Positions 1-10,505 of a stretch of DNA of 24,944 nt are shown piece by piece (within the stretch, counting starts at the first letter, position 1; each line of letters begins with the position of its first letter). The translations under genes were made by a program, and so were the position numbers. Origin of the DNA: Chara braunii (Eukaryota; Streptophyta; Charophyceae; Charales; Characeae); NCBI GenBank assembly GCA_003427395.1, contig BFEA01000155.1, positions 2,359,357-2,384,300 of the forward strand. The letters are read 5' to 3'. A model generated the notes under the pieces. It made no database searches. It saw only the letters and a program-made list of their open reading frames with translations, and was not told the origin of the DNA.

Positions 1-300
1 GACCTTCACCGCAGCTTTCTTCAATTTTTAATTTCTCTCGAGAAAAAATAAAAATATAGAAAAGAATTCCCAACCTGTTTTTTTTTTTTTTTTGCCCCCC
101 CAAAAAAAACAAATGAAAAACAAAAAAAAAAAACATTCCAATCGATCTATGCCATTGGAAATGCTCCGATCGATTGTATCTATCGATGGGAGGGATTCAA
201 ATGGAATTGGTGAAATCCGTAAGAGATTTTTATTTTTTTTTCTTTGGCAAATAAAAACGTAAGGTGCAGGCGAACCTCGCACGTGCGCGCGCGCGCGCGG

Positions 301-302
<2 letters not shown>
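1..302. other. Non-coding flank with homopolymer runs
   Basis: No gene is supported here. The stretch holds a T16 run (78-93) followed by C7 (95-101) and A8 (102-109), a further A-rich patch to about 133, and T-rich sequence near 227-241. Reading frames through it are low-complexity translations. Confidence 0.6.

Positions 303-359
<57 letters not shown>
285..359. repeat. (GC)n-(GT)n compound microsatellite
   Basis: An alternating GC tract (285-299) runs directly into about 28 uninterrupted GT units (303-359). Alternating purine-pyrimidine DNA of this kind can adopt Z-form and is usually length-polymorphic. Frames through it give poly-Cys-Val or poly-Thr-His peptides, which are not genes. Confidence 0.97.
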
Positions 360-360
<1 letters not shown>

Positions 361-725
361 TTTGCGGTTAATAAACAGATCATTTCCACAGATTGGCCAA
401 TGGCAGTGCAACGAAAAGGGTTTGCGCCTTGAGCCATTAAGAGATTTGCAGGCCATCGCGAGCACTCCCGAGATTTGTTACAGGGCTAAACCCCGTAGCT
501 GCTGTTCTCTGCTTTCTTTCTCTGAAAGTGCTTCTTTAATGTACAAAGCGCTCTCCTTTTTCGTCTTTTTGGCTGCAGCGATGATGTGCCCTGTTCTGTT
601 TGGTCCGGCTCACCTCCAGCTTAGCTCTGTGCAGTCTACTTCTTTGTTTGTTTTTGTTTGCCCTGGATTGTTTTTGGTTCAGTTGTTGTTTGGTTCATTC
701 AATTTGTTACCCAAACTGTGGATCA
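360..725. other. Unannotated stretch, no gene seen
   Basis: Mixed-complexity DNA with T-rich runs (about 560-700) and a CCAAT-containing palindrome near 393-402. An open frame crosses it on the plus strand only because it begins inside the GT microsatellite; its product shows no recognisable domain. I see no splice-supported exon, RNA gene or transposon motif. Confidence 0.5.
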
Positions 726-730
726 CCCAG

Positions 731-1308
731 GGCTGGACCCCACTGGAAAAACCTTGGAAAAGCGCAATATTTTGGAAATCGTGGAAAGGGCACTTGGAAG
801 ATTCCGTGGATGAAACGACGGGACCCCACCAAAGAGGCTGGAAAAGGCCTGGAAAAGCGATTTCTTCCAGACTTTTCCAAGCTCGTGCCGTCATTATGGA
901 CCAGTGAAGTCCGTTGGGGTGATATGGGCGCCCGCGATGTCCGACTCGGGAGGTGTGGGTGGCGGCGTGTGGCCGCTGGAACATAAGGTGCCACCTACAG
1001 GACACTCCATGGACCCGGGTCGTGCAAGGAAGTTTTCCAGACTTTTCCAGCCCCCCCCCCCTACCCAGTCCGTTTGCCACAAAATTGTGCCGTCAACTAC
1101 GGAAAATGACACATTTTGGACCGAAACCACATGTGGAAATGTCAAAGTGCCATCTTCCACGAACACTTTTCCAGACTGTGGGTTCCCGGGAAGCGGAAAA
1201 CGCGACAAAAAAAACACTTTCCAGAAACCCCATTTCTTCCAGCGGGGTCCGGGAAAAGCACTCGCGTCGCCCGTTTTCCAAGATTTTGGCCTGTGGGGTC
1301 CAGGCCTC
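731..1308. repeat. Imperfect foldback block of TTCCAGACTTTTCCA words
   Basis: The word TTCCAGACTTTTCCA occurs at 865-879 and 1035-1049 (170 bp apart), with a shorter form at 1168-1178. TGGAAAA/TTTTCCA occurs many times on both strands between. The outer arms, 731-765 and about 1268-1306, are imperfect reverse complements sharing GGACCCCAC and CTTGGAAAA. This suggests a small foldback or MITE-like element, or a decayed satellite. No target-site duplication could be fixed, and there is no coding evidence. Confidence 0.5.
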
Positions 1309-1329
1309 AGTCTGGATGGTAGTGTACAT

Positions 1330-1427
1330 CAGAAAGGGTATGCGGCACTGCACGACTCTCCGCTCTGTGGTTTCGGAGAGACTCAGTTCTTCATCATCCC
1401 TACAGTAAGTCTCCGATTCGACCCCCC

Positions 1428-1462
<35 letters not shown>

Positions 1463-1815
1463 GCGGAGAGCTGTCTGAACACATTCTCGAACAGCACTCT
1501 CCGTCGCGGGNGGANNGTNNNNANTCGGNAACCGCCATTTTTTGGGAGAGCACAATTATGTTTGAATTTCAATGTTGTTATTTGTTTCTTTGATGGCTGG
1601 AAGTTCTTCAAAGGTATGAAAAGCTGGAGGACTTGCGGAGAGTGCACAACCTGCAACCGCCATTTGTTGGGAAAGCCCTCCGAGAGATTCTCCAGGCGGC
1701 GCCGAATTCGGAGAGCGTGCCGTGGAGCTGAACGGACAAAATGCTAGTGCTGGCACAGCATCTGATAGTGCATGCACAAATTGCAATGGAGAGTCGGATC
1801 CTGGAGAGTTAAGTG
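1330..1815. repeat. Short-repeat block with CGGAGAG/CTCTCCG words
   Basis: CGGAGAG or its complement recurs at 1356, 1374, 1464, 1497 and 1636. Two pairs form hairpins: 1356-1380 (7-bp stem) and 1464-1503 (CGGAGAG plus CTGT paired with ACAG plus CTCTCCG). A phrase containing AACCGCCATTT near 1530 returns near 1654, about 124 bp later. A C7A33 homopolymer (1422-1461) and ambiguous bases (1511-1529) lie inside. No coding region is supported. Confidence 0.55.
1429..1461. repeat. A33 homopolymer after C7, with Ns close by
   Basis: C7 at 1422-1428 is followed by 33 A. About 50 bases later there are ten undetermined bases between 1511 and 1529, consistent with poor read quality downstream of a homopolymer. 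The true length is uncertain. Confidence 0.9.
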
Positions 1816-2275
1816 CAGCGATGACCAAATAAATTCAAAAACATCCCAAGTGTCTTCTATTCTTAAGACGCCCCTCTTAATCCAGATTCTCTGCCCAAAT
1901 TCCCTTTCCCTGGAGTTGCCACAAAACGAAATTCCACCAATGAACTTCCGTCACGGTATCTGCTGGTTGTCGAACACCGGCTGTCTGAGCCACCTCATCC
2001 CTGGTGCTCGGGTCTTGCGGACGCTTGGGCGGTATTGTCTTCCAAGCTTGGAGGATCCCCTGCCAGAATGTTGACTTCGCTTTTCTTCCCGATAGGACTT
2101 CGTCAAAAAAAAGAAAGAACAAAAAGGATAAAGTACTCCATTCCATTGTGAGTAGCAGCCAGGTATCCTCCCCTTGGCCAATACAGTCCCAGTCTTTGGC
2201 CAGCTGATACTCCGCCAAAGCCGTCCAACTCCTTCCCTCGATGTCTTGTGCTGCCCTCAGAAGACCACTCGAAGG
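1815..2275 (-). pseudogene. LINE-B ORF2 fragment, post-thumb connector, minus strand
   Basis: Reading the minus strand downward, the translation contains LAEYQLAKDW, FWQGILQAWKTIPPKRP and then, in another frame, WIKRGVLRIEDTWD. These match in order RLAEYILGKE, VWKGIMYSWKKLSPRP and WVEKGVFLVKHLWD of the plus-strand LINE at 19.68-19.99 kb. It is therefore a piece of the region just after the RT thumb of the same LINE lineage. A T-rich insertion near 2100-2135 and at least one frameshift show decay. No poly(A)-type tail is visible at its low-coordinate end. It abuts a plus-strand RT piece of the same lineage, with the junction somewhere near 2255-2290. Confidence 0.75.
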
Positions 2276-2580
2276 CCTAACCACAGACCTATCGGAAAAT
2301 TCGAATCACTGGATCCACTTTGGAAAAAGACTCTCCACTCGAGGCAAATTGGATATGGACCGGCCGGTATCTATTGAAGAACTGGCATGGGAAGCACTGA
2401 ATTCAATGGCGAGGGGGAAAGCCCCTCGCGACAATGGCCTACCTGTCGAACTTTATCTTGTTGTTTGGGATGTGATCAAAGAGGAGCTTGTAGATATCTA
2501 TAATCAAGTCTTATTGGAGGTAACTTATTAATAGGCATGAGGAACATGATTATCTCTTTGCTATACAAGAGGGCGTAATG
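2265..2580 (+). pseudogene. LINE-B reverse transcriptase fingers fragment, plus strand
   Basis: The plus strand reads RPVSIEELAWEAL, then MARGKAPRDNGLPVEL, then, after in-frame stops and a frame change, MIISLLYKR (ending near 2572). This is the RT fingers signature seen at 18.33-18.53 kb in the long plus LINE (SPLSVCELHCAV, GLDGLPVEL, VISLLYKKGDK). It is closer to that lineage (DGLPVEL) than to the minus-strand LINE-A next to it (DGFPKEF). The usual PGxDG is degraded to PRDNG. It stops abruptly where the minus LINE-A begins, so it is a dead fragment. Confidence 0.78.
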
Positions 2581-4000
2581 GGAACGAGCGCTCTATGTTA
2601 ATCCAGTCTTTGAAAACTAAACGATAGTCTCTCATTTCTTCCAAGTCACGCAACCCTCCACCTTTGTCACCACTCCATTCTATTTTTGCAATCCATCCTT
2701 CTTTTTCCCCTCCTACCCAGTCCATGCAAAATGTCGTAATTCGTCTCCTGATGTCTCCAATTTGTCTGAGGAGAGCTAATTGTGCTTTTGTGTCCAACCA
2801 TCTACGTGTGATTTCAAGGTGTATCTGTTGCTGGATCTATTATGTGATCTCTGCCCCCTCCACCCGTACCTTCTCCATGGCCAGAGTGTATCTCTGCCAC
2901 CAGAGTGCCCATATCACCGCCCTCCTTCCAAGTCTGTACATATTCTCTACGAAGGTCGTGGTTGTTCATGCCAACACCCAGTGCCCAGCCAATATGGCTT
3001 GCCATGACCAGGGTCCAGGAATATCCGGTTCCATTTTACGCCATGTACGGTCCCACCATCTCCATATCAATTAGGCAATCGGGCATTGCATGAAAATATT
3101 TTAAATGGTTTCCGCCTTCTTGTGGGACGGGAAGAGACTCTGACACCGCTGGCACTATGGGAGCAGTATGTCTCTTTGTTCGAGGTTTGTACAGTCGGTT
3201 AACCAATCGTTAGTTGGCAGACAACGGTGGGCTATCTGCCACTGGAGGGAGGTGATTTTCATGAGCTTGTATTTTTGTTCCTTGAACCATTGGATTGGTG
3301 ACAGGAGGGTGCGGTCCACATTCAGGTGTTTGGCCCATCGATCGTTGATCAGATCCCTCAGATAGCGTTTAGGTCTGAGCATTTTGTAAGTTGATTTAAC
3401 CGGTTGTTGGTGCAGGCTAATATGTCTTGTATTAGGGGCTCCCCTCTTTTGAGGAGGCTTCCAAGTTCATTCCACCGGGTCCAGAGCCAAGTCCTGGATT
3501 GGTTTGTCTGGCTAGAACGCCACCCTTTGTCCCTTCTCCTCTATAACTCTCACGCGGTGCACTGATGTTCTATCTCTCCATTCGAAGGGTGCTCCACTCC
3601 CTTGAAGAATGTATATTCTGGTGTTAGTATAGTATTCGACCAAGACTATTTGGGGCGAAACTATATGTATCAAGTCAATCCTCAGTGGGGTCCCAGTGTC
3701 TGCAACCCAATTCCCTTCTTTCAAGGTGGAGCCACGTTTGAGGATCCGGTACCATTCCAGTGGAATGGCCTCAATAAGGTTTTCCAATAGCTCCTTTACG
3801 AGGTGGCAGTATCTTAAGGTCGCTCGTAGTTGGTCCCCTGTTTTCCAGTCCTGCCTTTCACTGTCCCAAAGATCCCCTATCCTAAGTACTTCATGCTTGA
3901 CCCAGCTCTTCCAGGGTAGGGATGAGTTCATCATAACGCAACCCCTCATGTCTGTCGCCCATCTATTTCCGAAGAGGGGTTGACGATGGACTTCCTCCCA
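2561..4000 (-). pseudogene. LINE-A ORF2 C-terminal connector and zinc-binding end
   Basis: A 145-codon open piece (3949-3512) carries SWVKHEVLRIGDLWD and AIPLEWYRILKRG, matching the connector of the LINE-B copies. Next come IQDLALDP and a W-x-W pair (about 3505-3440, interrupted by stops), then KYKLMKITSLQWQIAHRCLPT (part of a 75-codon frame, 3382-3155). A degraded zinc finger follows, with CQRC near 3145 and a QCP downstream in which the expected His before the last Cys reads Asn. The tail frame ends at 2561. Stops and frame changes are frequent, so this is a decayed coding region. In related elements this end is thought to help nucleic-acid binding. Confidence 0.75.
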
Positions 4001-4059
4001 ACGGTTGGGGTGGGTCCTGTCTGGGAGCGGGAATTACACCAGGTTTGCAACAAAGATGG

Positions 4060-5655
4060 TCAAAAGTTATCTAGTGTCTGACCTCCTCCTTCTAACCCTT
4101 CCCTTCCATGTGGGAATTTGCGTGGAATTGTCCAAAAGTGGTCTTCCAGCCAAGTCAGCGGATGAATCGTATGGGGGTTGTCGGGGCCAACCGATCCAAA
4201 TGTTCCGAAGCTAAAACACACAACGGACTTTGGGGGGCAAAGATAAACGTTTTTATCCACTTAACCCGAAGTGTCTGCACTTGCGTGGTCGGATCAAGTA
4301 TTCCCAAGCCTCCCTCTACCTTTGGCTGGATGATTGAGTCCCAAGCTACTCGGTTTATTACGTTAGTTTGTTCTCCATCCCCCCTCCATAGGAAAGTCAC
4401 TGTCTTTTTCTTTAGACTCCTCAGAGCTGTTTTGCTCAATTGCCACATCAAAGAGTTGTACCATAGTATTGCAAAAATGACATTGTTAAGTGTTAAAGCT
4501 CGGTCGAACAAGGATGTGTGTTTGTTTCTTCAACTGTTAAGCTTGTGCTGAGCCGGGGCGCTGATCCACTCGTCGTTAATTGGTGGCCGTCCCTCTGTGG
4601 TTATGGATACCCCTAGGATTATTATTGGGTTTCTAGTGGCATCCATGCTAGGCGTGGTGATTCTGGGGGGCATCCCCCTTGGTAGTGAATCCACTATCCT
4701 TGTGTCTCAGACCCCCAATTAACTCATGTCGGATACCTTGGCAAACTTTTTCATCATCTATTGAATTTCTTTCATGTTACGGTGTGTAGCCTCCGCCATT
4801 ATTGTGAGATCATCCGCAAACAATGAACACACCGGGATTGCGTCATCTAAAATGCGTGTGACTCTAATTTTAGTAATATTTTGTTGACCCGAAGGTTGGC
4901 GGCTAATGCTTCCATAATGACCAGGAAAAGGAAGGGGGCAATAGGATCCCCTTGGCGGATCGATCGTTCTAAGTGTAGAGGTGTCGCAAGACTTCCATTG
5001 ACTTGGACGCATATAGTAGCATTTTGGTGTAGGATTTGTATCCAGCGTCTGAAATTCGGCCCAAAGTTTATTTTTTTTAGACACTTGTTCAGAAACAACC
5101 AGTCCACATGGTCATAGGCCTTTTCAAAATCGATGAAGCCGCATTTTGACGGGAATGTCTCATGAGATGGAGGATCTCATGGATCAGCAGGATGTTTTCT
5201 TGTATGTTCTTGTTTTCCATGAACCCGGTTTGAGCGGGATGGATGATGTCCTCCATTACTGGGATCACTTAGTTTGCCAGGGTCTTTGACAATATTTTTT
5301 ACACTATTGTTAGGAGTGTTATTGGTTTGTAATTCCTGATATTCATCTTATCTTCTTTTTTATATAAAAGGGTTAGTATCCCTTGACCCACCCTTCCTCC
5401 CTTCTCCCCTGTGCGCCACACTTCATTGTAGAAGTCCATGACGTCTTGGCTCATAAAATCCCTTGTGGTTTCCCAGAATTCTTTAGGGAAGCCATCAATT
5501 CCGGGGGTCTTTTCCTCCTTCATTTGCAGAAGGGCGGTCCATATCTCATTTTTTGAGAGTGGGGCTTCTAATGAATCGCGTTGTTCGGGTGCTAATGGTT
5601 TGTTTAATGGATCCAAGAATTCTTTTATAAGGCGGTCATGTTGTGGCGCGTCCAA
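4060..5655 (-). pseudogene. LINE-A reverse transcriptase domain, broken
   Basis: The RT would copy the element RNA at a nicked target. Visible blocks on the minus strand are: fingers with KTPGIDGFPKEFW and ILTLLYKKEDK plus IRNYKPITLLT (5655-5299); palm motif B SIRQGDPIAPFLF (5107-4847); and motif C LFADDLTIMAEA, whose FADD is encoded at 4809-4820 and is intact. The thumb region (4511-4155) includes VAWDSIIQPKVEGGLGILDP. The blocks lie in different frames with stops between 5299 and 5107 and between 4758 and 4511. Motif A is hard to trace because of frame changes. The catalytic box survives, but the chain cannot be made whole. Confidence 0.85.
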
Positions 5656-5723
5656 TTTGACTATATGTGAGAAAAAAAAATCCTTGTAGAAGTCGTATGT
5701 TATCTTTGTATATCGGGTTGTGG

Positions 5724-7061
5724 TTAAGGTCGTGTCTGATTCCCTGCGTTAAATTCGTATAGTGCTTCTATCGTGGTTCTTTGGACTTGTGCTTTAGCTA
5801 AACTGAAGAAGTGAGAGTCCATCGCCCCTCCAGTCACGAATCTGGATACTCTTGCTCTTGTTTGGGCTCCTTGCCATCGGTATTGTGCATGTTTGAAAAG
5901 TTGATCCTTCAATTCTTATATGCGGGTTTGTAGTTCAATCGTTCTCTGTTCCTGCTCTTACGAGTTTTTCTCATGTTCTACATTCACTAGTTTTTGCATG
6001 ATTGTGACTTCTTGTTGGTATCTCTGGGTAGCTAGGTGTTTGGAGTATTCGTTACTTTTTTTTGCCGTATAAAACAAACCATTGTTAAACCAGACAATTT
6101 GTAAGTCTTGTTGAGGGCGGTTATCTTTCCAAAAATCCCAAGACTGCTTTAAGTACTTCTGAAAAGAGTTGGTTTTGAGTAGGGAGGTGTTTAGTTTATA
6201 GTAGTTGGCCCCCTGGTCTGACCGTTTGCAAAACGTCCACATTGTCATGCACATCATGTGATTAAGTCCGGGATATGGGCTTGTCGGTAGTATTGTTGTC
6301 ACCGAGAACCCTCCTTTCAGCTCTTCTACAACCAAAATTAGATCAATTCGAGATTTGGAGATTCTGGCGGGGTCATTGTTTTAGATGCAAGTAAAGGCTC
6401 TTTCGGTGGGGTAGCTACGCCTGAAGGTGTCAAAAAGCGAGAGAGGGACGCACAAGTCTCTCACCATCCTCTCGTCCGCCTCTGCATTATGTGCAGTGGT
6501 GTGGGAGACATTCCATTGGTCCAGCCACTTGTCCGGTGCGACATTGAAGTCTCCTGCTAGTATTAGGGGGACCTAAGGGGTAGGGATTGTTTATATTTTT
6601 TCAAAAAAAGACCTTTTTTCACGGGTCGTGTTTGGGGCATATATGGATACTATGCACACTATCTCTAGTTACAGCATGCCCAGTACTTTGACCCATCGTC
6701 CCTCCTCCACGTCCTTTTCCCAGCAGAGTACCTCTAGTCGTGATTCGGATGAGATCCAGATTGCGATCCGTGAGCTCCCCGGACAGGGGGCAAACGCTTG
6801 GTAACTTTGGAAGGGCCAAGCTTGTTTGTGTGCCCTGTGGTGTTCTGGTGTGTCCATTAGGTGAGTATCCTGAACGCAGACTATATCTGGCCACGATCTT
6901 CCCCCAACTCCCTTAATCAAATCCCATAATGCTTTGATTTTTTTTGTGTTGCGGGATGCTAGACCATTCACATTGATCGTTCTAATGTCTAAGTCTGCTT
7001 GTTGTAGACTGCGTTTGCACTTTTTCTTTTTCCCATACACCACATCTACCCAGTCCATCAT
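5724..7061 (-). pseudogene. LINE-A ORF2 N-terminal APE-type endonuclease, broken
   Basis: This domain nicks target DNA to prime reverse transcription. From the ATG at 7061 a 130-codon frame gives IRTINVNGLA (Asn motif) and VCVQDTHLM, where Asp replaces the usual Glu of QETHL. After frame changes, GDFN is encoded at 6543-6554, SRIDLIL near 6335-6355, and the last motif, normally SDH, reads LNH near 6255-6265. A 125-codon open piece (6335-5958) and a 62-codon piece (5912-5724) lead towards the RT. Changes at the catalytic Glu and the SDH Asp, plus several stops, indicate an inactive nuclease. It directly follows ORF1. Confidence 0.82.
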
Positions 7062-7099
7062 TGGTTGTGATTGTATACCCCTTGACCCTCCCTTATCTA

Positions 7100-8552
7100 T
7101 TTAGTAACTGCCTCCATTCCTGCGTCTCTCAATCTACCCCCCTAGTGAGGATGTTTTTTCTCAGTATCGTCTAGATGCATGTGAGTAATTCGTCAGTCGA
7201 CCAGATGTTGCTAGGCTTAAGCTTCATTTGTTGGGTGTCCAGGAGCATATTGTGTGTGTACCATTGCAGCCATGCCTCCTTATTCTCCTCAAATCTCACG
7301 TAGAGATTTTTTTAGGCCATCTTCAGGCCTTTTGTTGATATACTGATGGTGGTCATTGCTCCTGGTTCGTAGTGGTTGGCGATAAATTATGTGACTTGAA
7401 GTTCATGAGTCCTTAGTGCCCCTTCCCTCTTCATATGTCACCCGTGTAGTGTCATTCCTCCATACGTAGGGGTGTATGGGTCCTCATACTCAGCGGGTGA
7501 CAAGCCCAATTCCCACTTCCTATTTTTCCTCCTGATTGGTAACACTAGCAATTCGTCTCTCGTTGGTAGGTTCTTGTGGTACAGTCCTTTTGCAATCAAG
7601 TGGCGTAGTTTGACCTGCTTTGAGAGGCATGTTTTCTCTGCCTCTGTTGTTTCTCTCTCTCCCTATTCGGGTTGAGAGTCATGCGTAGCCTGTTGTATAC
7701 CCTCACCCAGAGGTGGCTGGTCAGGGGGTTGTGGAGGGGGTTCGTCTGGGGGTTCGTCTGTCTCTTTAGATATGTTAGGTGTTCCTATAGTAGTGGGGGG
7801 CTGAAATTTTTTGTGTACAATATTCCAGATTTTGCTCAATACATGTTGCCAATTAGCTTCCGGGGATAGGCCTTGCTCCAGAGCCTGTTTCAGGCTAGGG
7901 CTCTCGTCTAGTAAGGAGAAAAGTTGTATGTAGGCTTCATCCCAATATGTTTCTGTTTTGCCTGTGTATAGGATCCAGAGTTGGCTGATTAACCATTCCG
8001 CCAGATTCCTTAGCCTGGTCTCGACATCCTCTCCTTGCGATCCCCAGGCCTCTGGGGTACTGTCCGTCATTTCCTCGTCCGTGGGGGTCGCCGGTGGTTC
8101 CCAATCCATAGGTTGAGGTCCAAAGGCTTGGAAAAAGGGGTCCAATCCAAAAGGGTTTTCTCCCTTGGTATGAGCCCCTTGGGAGGGGTCTGTTTTGGGT
8201 TGTTTTTTTAGCAGAATCCCCTGCTGCTCCCTCCCCTGGGGTGTGTTGCCTAGTCCCCTGGTGGGCCCCCTCCTCCTGGGCCGATTGTTTCTCGCTCCCT
8301 TGTATCGTCCCCTTTCCTCCTTCCCCAGCCCTCTTCATCTTCTGAGCGTCGCTTCCCCTACCGGGGGATGTCTTACCTCCTCCCCCCCCTCCCCCCTTAT
8401 TCACCCGTGCATTGTTTCCTCCACCTAGGGTCTTCGGTCTTTCGTGTCCCTTGTCTTTCCCTCCTTTCCTTTGTTCAGGATGTTTGTGTTGTCCTAGATC
8501 CCCTAGCTGCTGTGTTGCTGCTTGTTTGTCCCCCGTTTCTGCTGCCAGGACC
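7100..8552 (-). pseudogene. LINE-A ORF1 C-terminal half, linker and tail
   Basis: Two long open pieces lie here. The first (8404-7937) is Gly-, Lys- and Gln-rich. The second (8145-7663, a different frame) reads MDPFFQAFGPQPMDWEPP at its start, has an Asn/Asp-rich helical-looking middle and a Pro-rich end. A third conserved-looking part, NHYEPGAMTTISISTKGL and FEENKEAWLQWYTHNM, is seen between about 7390 and 7220 with in-frame stops. I cannot name a domain in this half; its place between the zinc knuckle and the endonuclease marks it as the ORF1 tail. G/C-run tracts near 8385 and 8135 are likely frameshift sites. Confidence 0.6.
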
Positions 8553-10094
8553 TAGAATCGATTGTCCGTTTCGGGGGTATTTTGTTTATGTGGCAATTTA
8601 CCTCGTTTGTTGGGGGATGCTTTCTTCTTTGAGGCCAGAGATTGCCACAGTTCCCCCACGTCAGTCAGAGTGATGAAATTTTGGGGTCTGGGCTCTGTCC
8701 GAGGCTGAGTCCGGTTCTCAGTCCCTGTTGTGTCTGACGCTGTTTCTAACGTGATCTGTACGTTAATTAGTGCAGAGTCCTCCTTTGGGGGAGGGGGGTA
8801 TGAGGGGGTGGTGGTCTTTTCCATGTGCTCCTCCACCGATAAAGGGGAATCCATTGGTCCGGGGGCTTTGTATTCCAATTTATTGCTTCGCCCTTCTCCC
8901 ATTCCCACCCCCTTACCCCTCCTCCCTCACGGGTCGTGTAACAGGTGACTTGTGGATCTGATTCTTTTGGCCGGATGGTGGGGGTAGTCTGAGTCTAAGG
9001 GAAGGTGTCCGTATGCCTGGCACTTGAAACACCAAGGTCGTTTTTTGTGTGCTGTGCGTATTCTGAAGTCCTTCCCCCCCCACCCGAAAGAGGGTGACAT
9101 CGTCGATGGTGAAGATGTGCCCGCTGGGAATGTCCAAGGCTACCATGAGATAGTTGTCCCTTGGGGCTACGAGGGGGGGAAGGGGGTCAATAAACTTAAC
9201 GATCTCGTACTTTTGGGCGAGTTCCTGCACGAAAGCCCCTTGAATTTCGATGGGCACGTGACGAAATTCCACCCAATAATAGTCCGACATCAATTGTTCC
9301 TGCTTCTCCTCCAATTTTTGTTGTTTTGGGGGAGACCGGGGGAAAATCCGGACTTCCGAACGCCCGCAGGATATACTTCGCCATGAGTCTAAGATTCACT
9401 TATCCGAATCAAACATACAGATCACTGTAAAGACCGTCGATGAGGTAGGTTGGATTATGAAGAAATATCGTGCTCCCTCCTCTGGTCCTCTGAGGGTTGC
9501 GAGACGCTTCTTGATCCACCCTACCTTATCGTTGGCCGACTTGTAGGCGGCATCATCGCAGAAGACCCAAGTGTCAACATGGCGGGTATAAATTGTATCT
9601 CTTTCCTTGATCATGTTGTTTGGGAGGGTTTTGACCCTGTGTTTCCCCCCCCCCCCCCGACTGATTATCTTGTCTTCTGGGATGGTGAAGAATTTTGCAG
9701 GAAAGAATGTTGAAGCCGTGGTTATATTGTCCAATGGAATTTCCAGGTTTCCTTCCCCCTCCCCGTCTCTTTTAACTGACAGGGTTTGGCCCGAATACAT
9801 TTTCTTGAGTTTATCGGCCCATGAAGGGTAAGACCCCTTAGTTTCCATCATTTCCTTCATTTCCTTTAACAGTTCTGCCAGGGAGGGGGATGAACGAGAC
9901 TATGGCACATCTGTATGATCTGAGAAGGAGGGATGGAAGGAGGAAGCTTCTTCCATGGTTCCTTTCTTCATCCTCTCTTTCCCACCCCGGGGTCTCCAGT
10001 CAATCGTGTGGTGTCTCATGGCTCCCTGGTACCAAATTGTTTGTGCTTGCCCTTCTCCTTTTCTCCTCCTAACTTTATTTTTTAGGCTAGCCAT
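8552..10094 (-). pseudogene. LINE-A ORF1 (gag-like, RNA-binding) with CCHC knuckle
   Basis: ORF1 products bind the element RNA as a chaperone. One frame runs from the ATG at 10094 to 8913, interrupted only by a TAG at 9900 and a TGA at 9396. It is basic at the start. The part read from 9314 has VEFRHVPIEIQGAFVQELA and LVAPRDNYLMVALDIPSG, resembling the DUF4283-type fold of plant LINE ORF1. At a C8 run (9074-9081) the frame shifts; beyond it WCFKCQAYGH (9034 downward) is a zinc knuckle whose final Cys position reads Ser. A Pro/Lys-rich linker (8908-8552) follows. The order fits plant L1-like ORF1, but the protein is broken. Confidence 0.72.
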
Positions 10095-10505
10095 GCTTGT
10101 TTTGTGTAGGGGTGTGTCAGATTTCTACAGAAATGTCGCCGAATATGTTGATGAGGGCGAGTCACGAGGTATGCGAGGGTCATTCGGACTGCTGATGTGG
10201 GATGGCCTAGTCAGAGGGATCGTGATTGGTGTAGTATCAAGGTCGGGTAGTGTCTGACAAGGGCTGGGGGAAGGAAGGACTGCGGTAGGAAAGACAGCGG
10301 TAGGAAGAAGAGAGGGTTGATCAAGGGAGTCGTGATTGGGGTGAGGGCGGGGGAGGGAGAGTCGGTTTGGCCAGGTGGGGTAAAGGGGTCGAGTGCGAGG
10401 TAGGGGTTGCTGTAGGAGAGATCAATCGGGATCGGGGCTGGGGCGGGGTTGATCAGGATAATCCGGGGCCGGACAGGTAAGTGGAGGGCTCGTGGAGGGG
10501 GGGGG
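10095..10505. repeat. G-rich sequence upstream of LINE-A ORF1
   Basis: The plus strand becomes strongly G-rich, with phrases such as GTTGATCAAGG, GGGGTTGATCAGGATAATCCGGGG and GATCGGGGCTGGGG, which recur in related form at 11.5-11.8 kb beyond the gap. It may be the LINE-A 5' UTR read from its antisense strand, or the minisatellite into which the element inserted; the sequence does not decide. No gene is supported. Confidence 0.5.

Larger units (their letters stand above)
2575..10094 (-). mobile_element. Near full-length degenerate APE-type LINE (LINE-A)
   Basis: On the minus strand the order is ORF1 (gag-like with zinc knuckle, from 10094), then ORF2 (APE endonuclease from 7061, RT from about 5655, connector, zinc-binding end, last open frame ending 2561). 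This is the architecture of L1-like autonomous non-LTR retrotransposons. Multiple stops and frameshifts in both ORFs make it non-autonomous. The 5' UTR probably lies in the sequence above 10094 but is lost in an adapter and gap. No poly(T) on the plus strand marks a 3' tail near 2575, so the 3' end is truncated or rearranged. Confidence 0.85.

Noticed and set aside
305-907. 200-codon plus-strand open frame
   Set aside because: It starts inside the GT microsatellite with poly-Cys-Val and crosses unrelated repeats; no domain and no second line of evidence.
284-1461. CRISPR-like or integron-like array
   Set aside because: Repeats are homopolymers, dinucleotides or irregular words without uniform spacers, and the DNA is eukaryotic in character.
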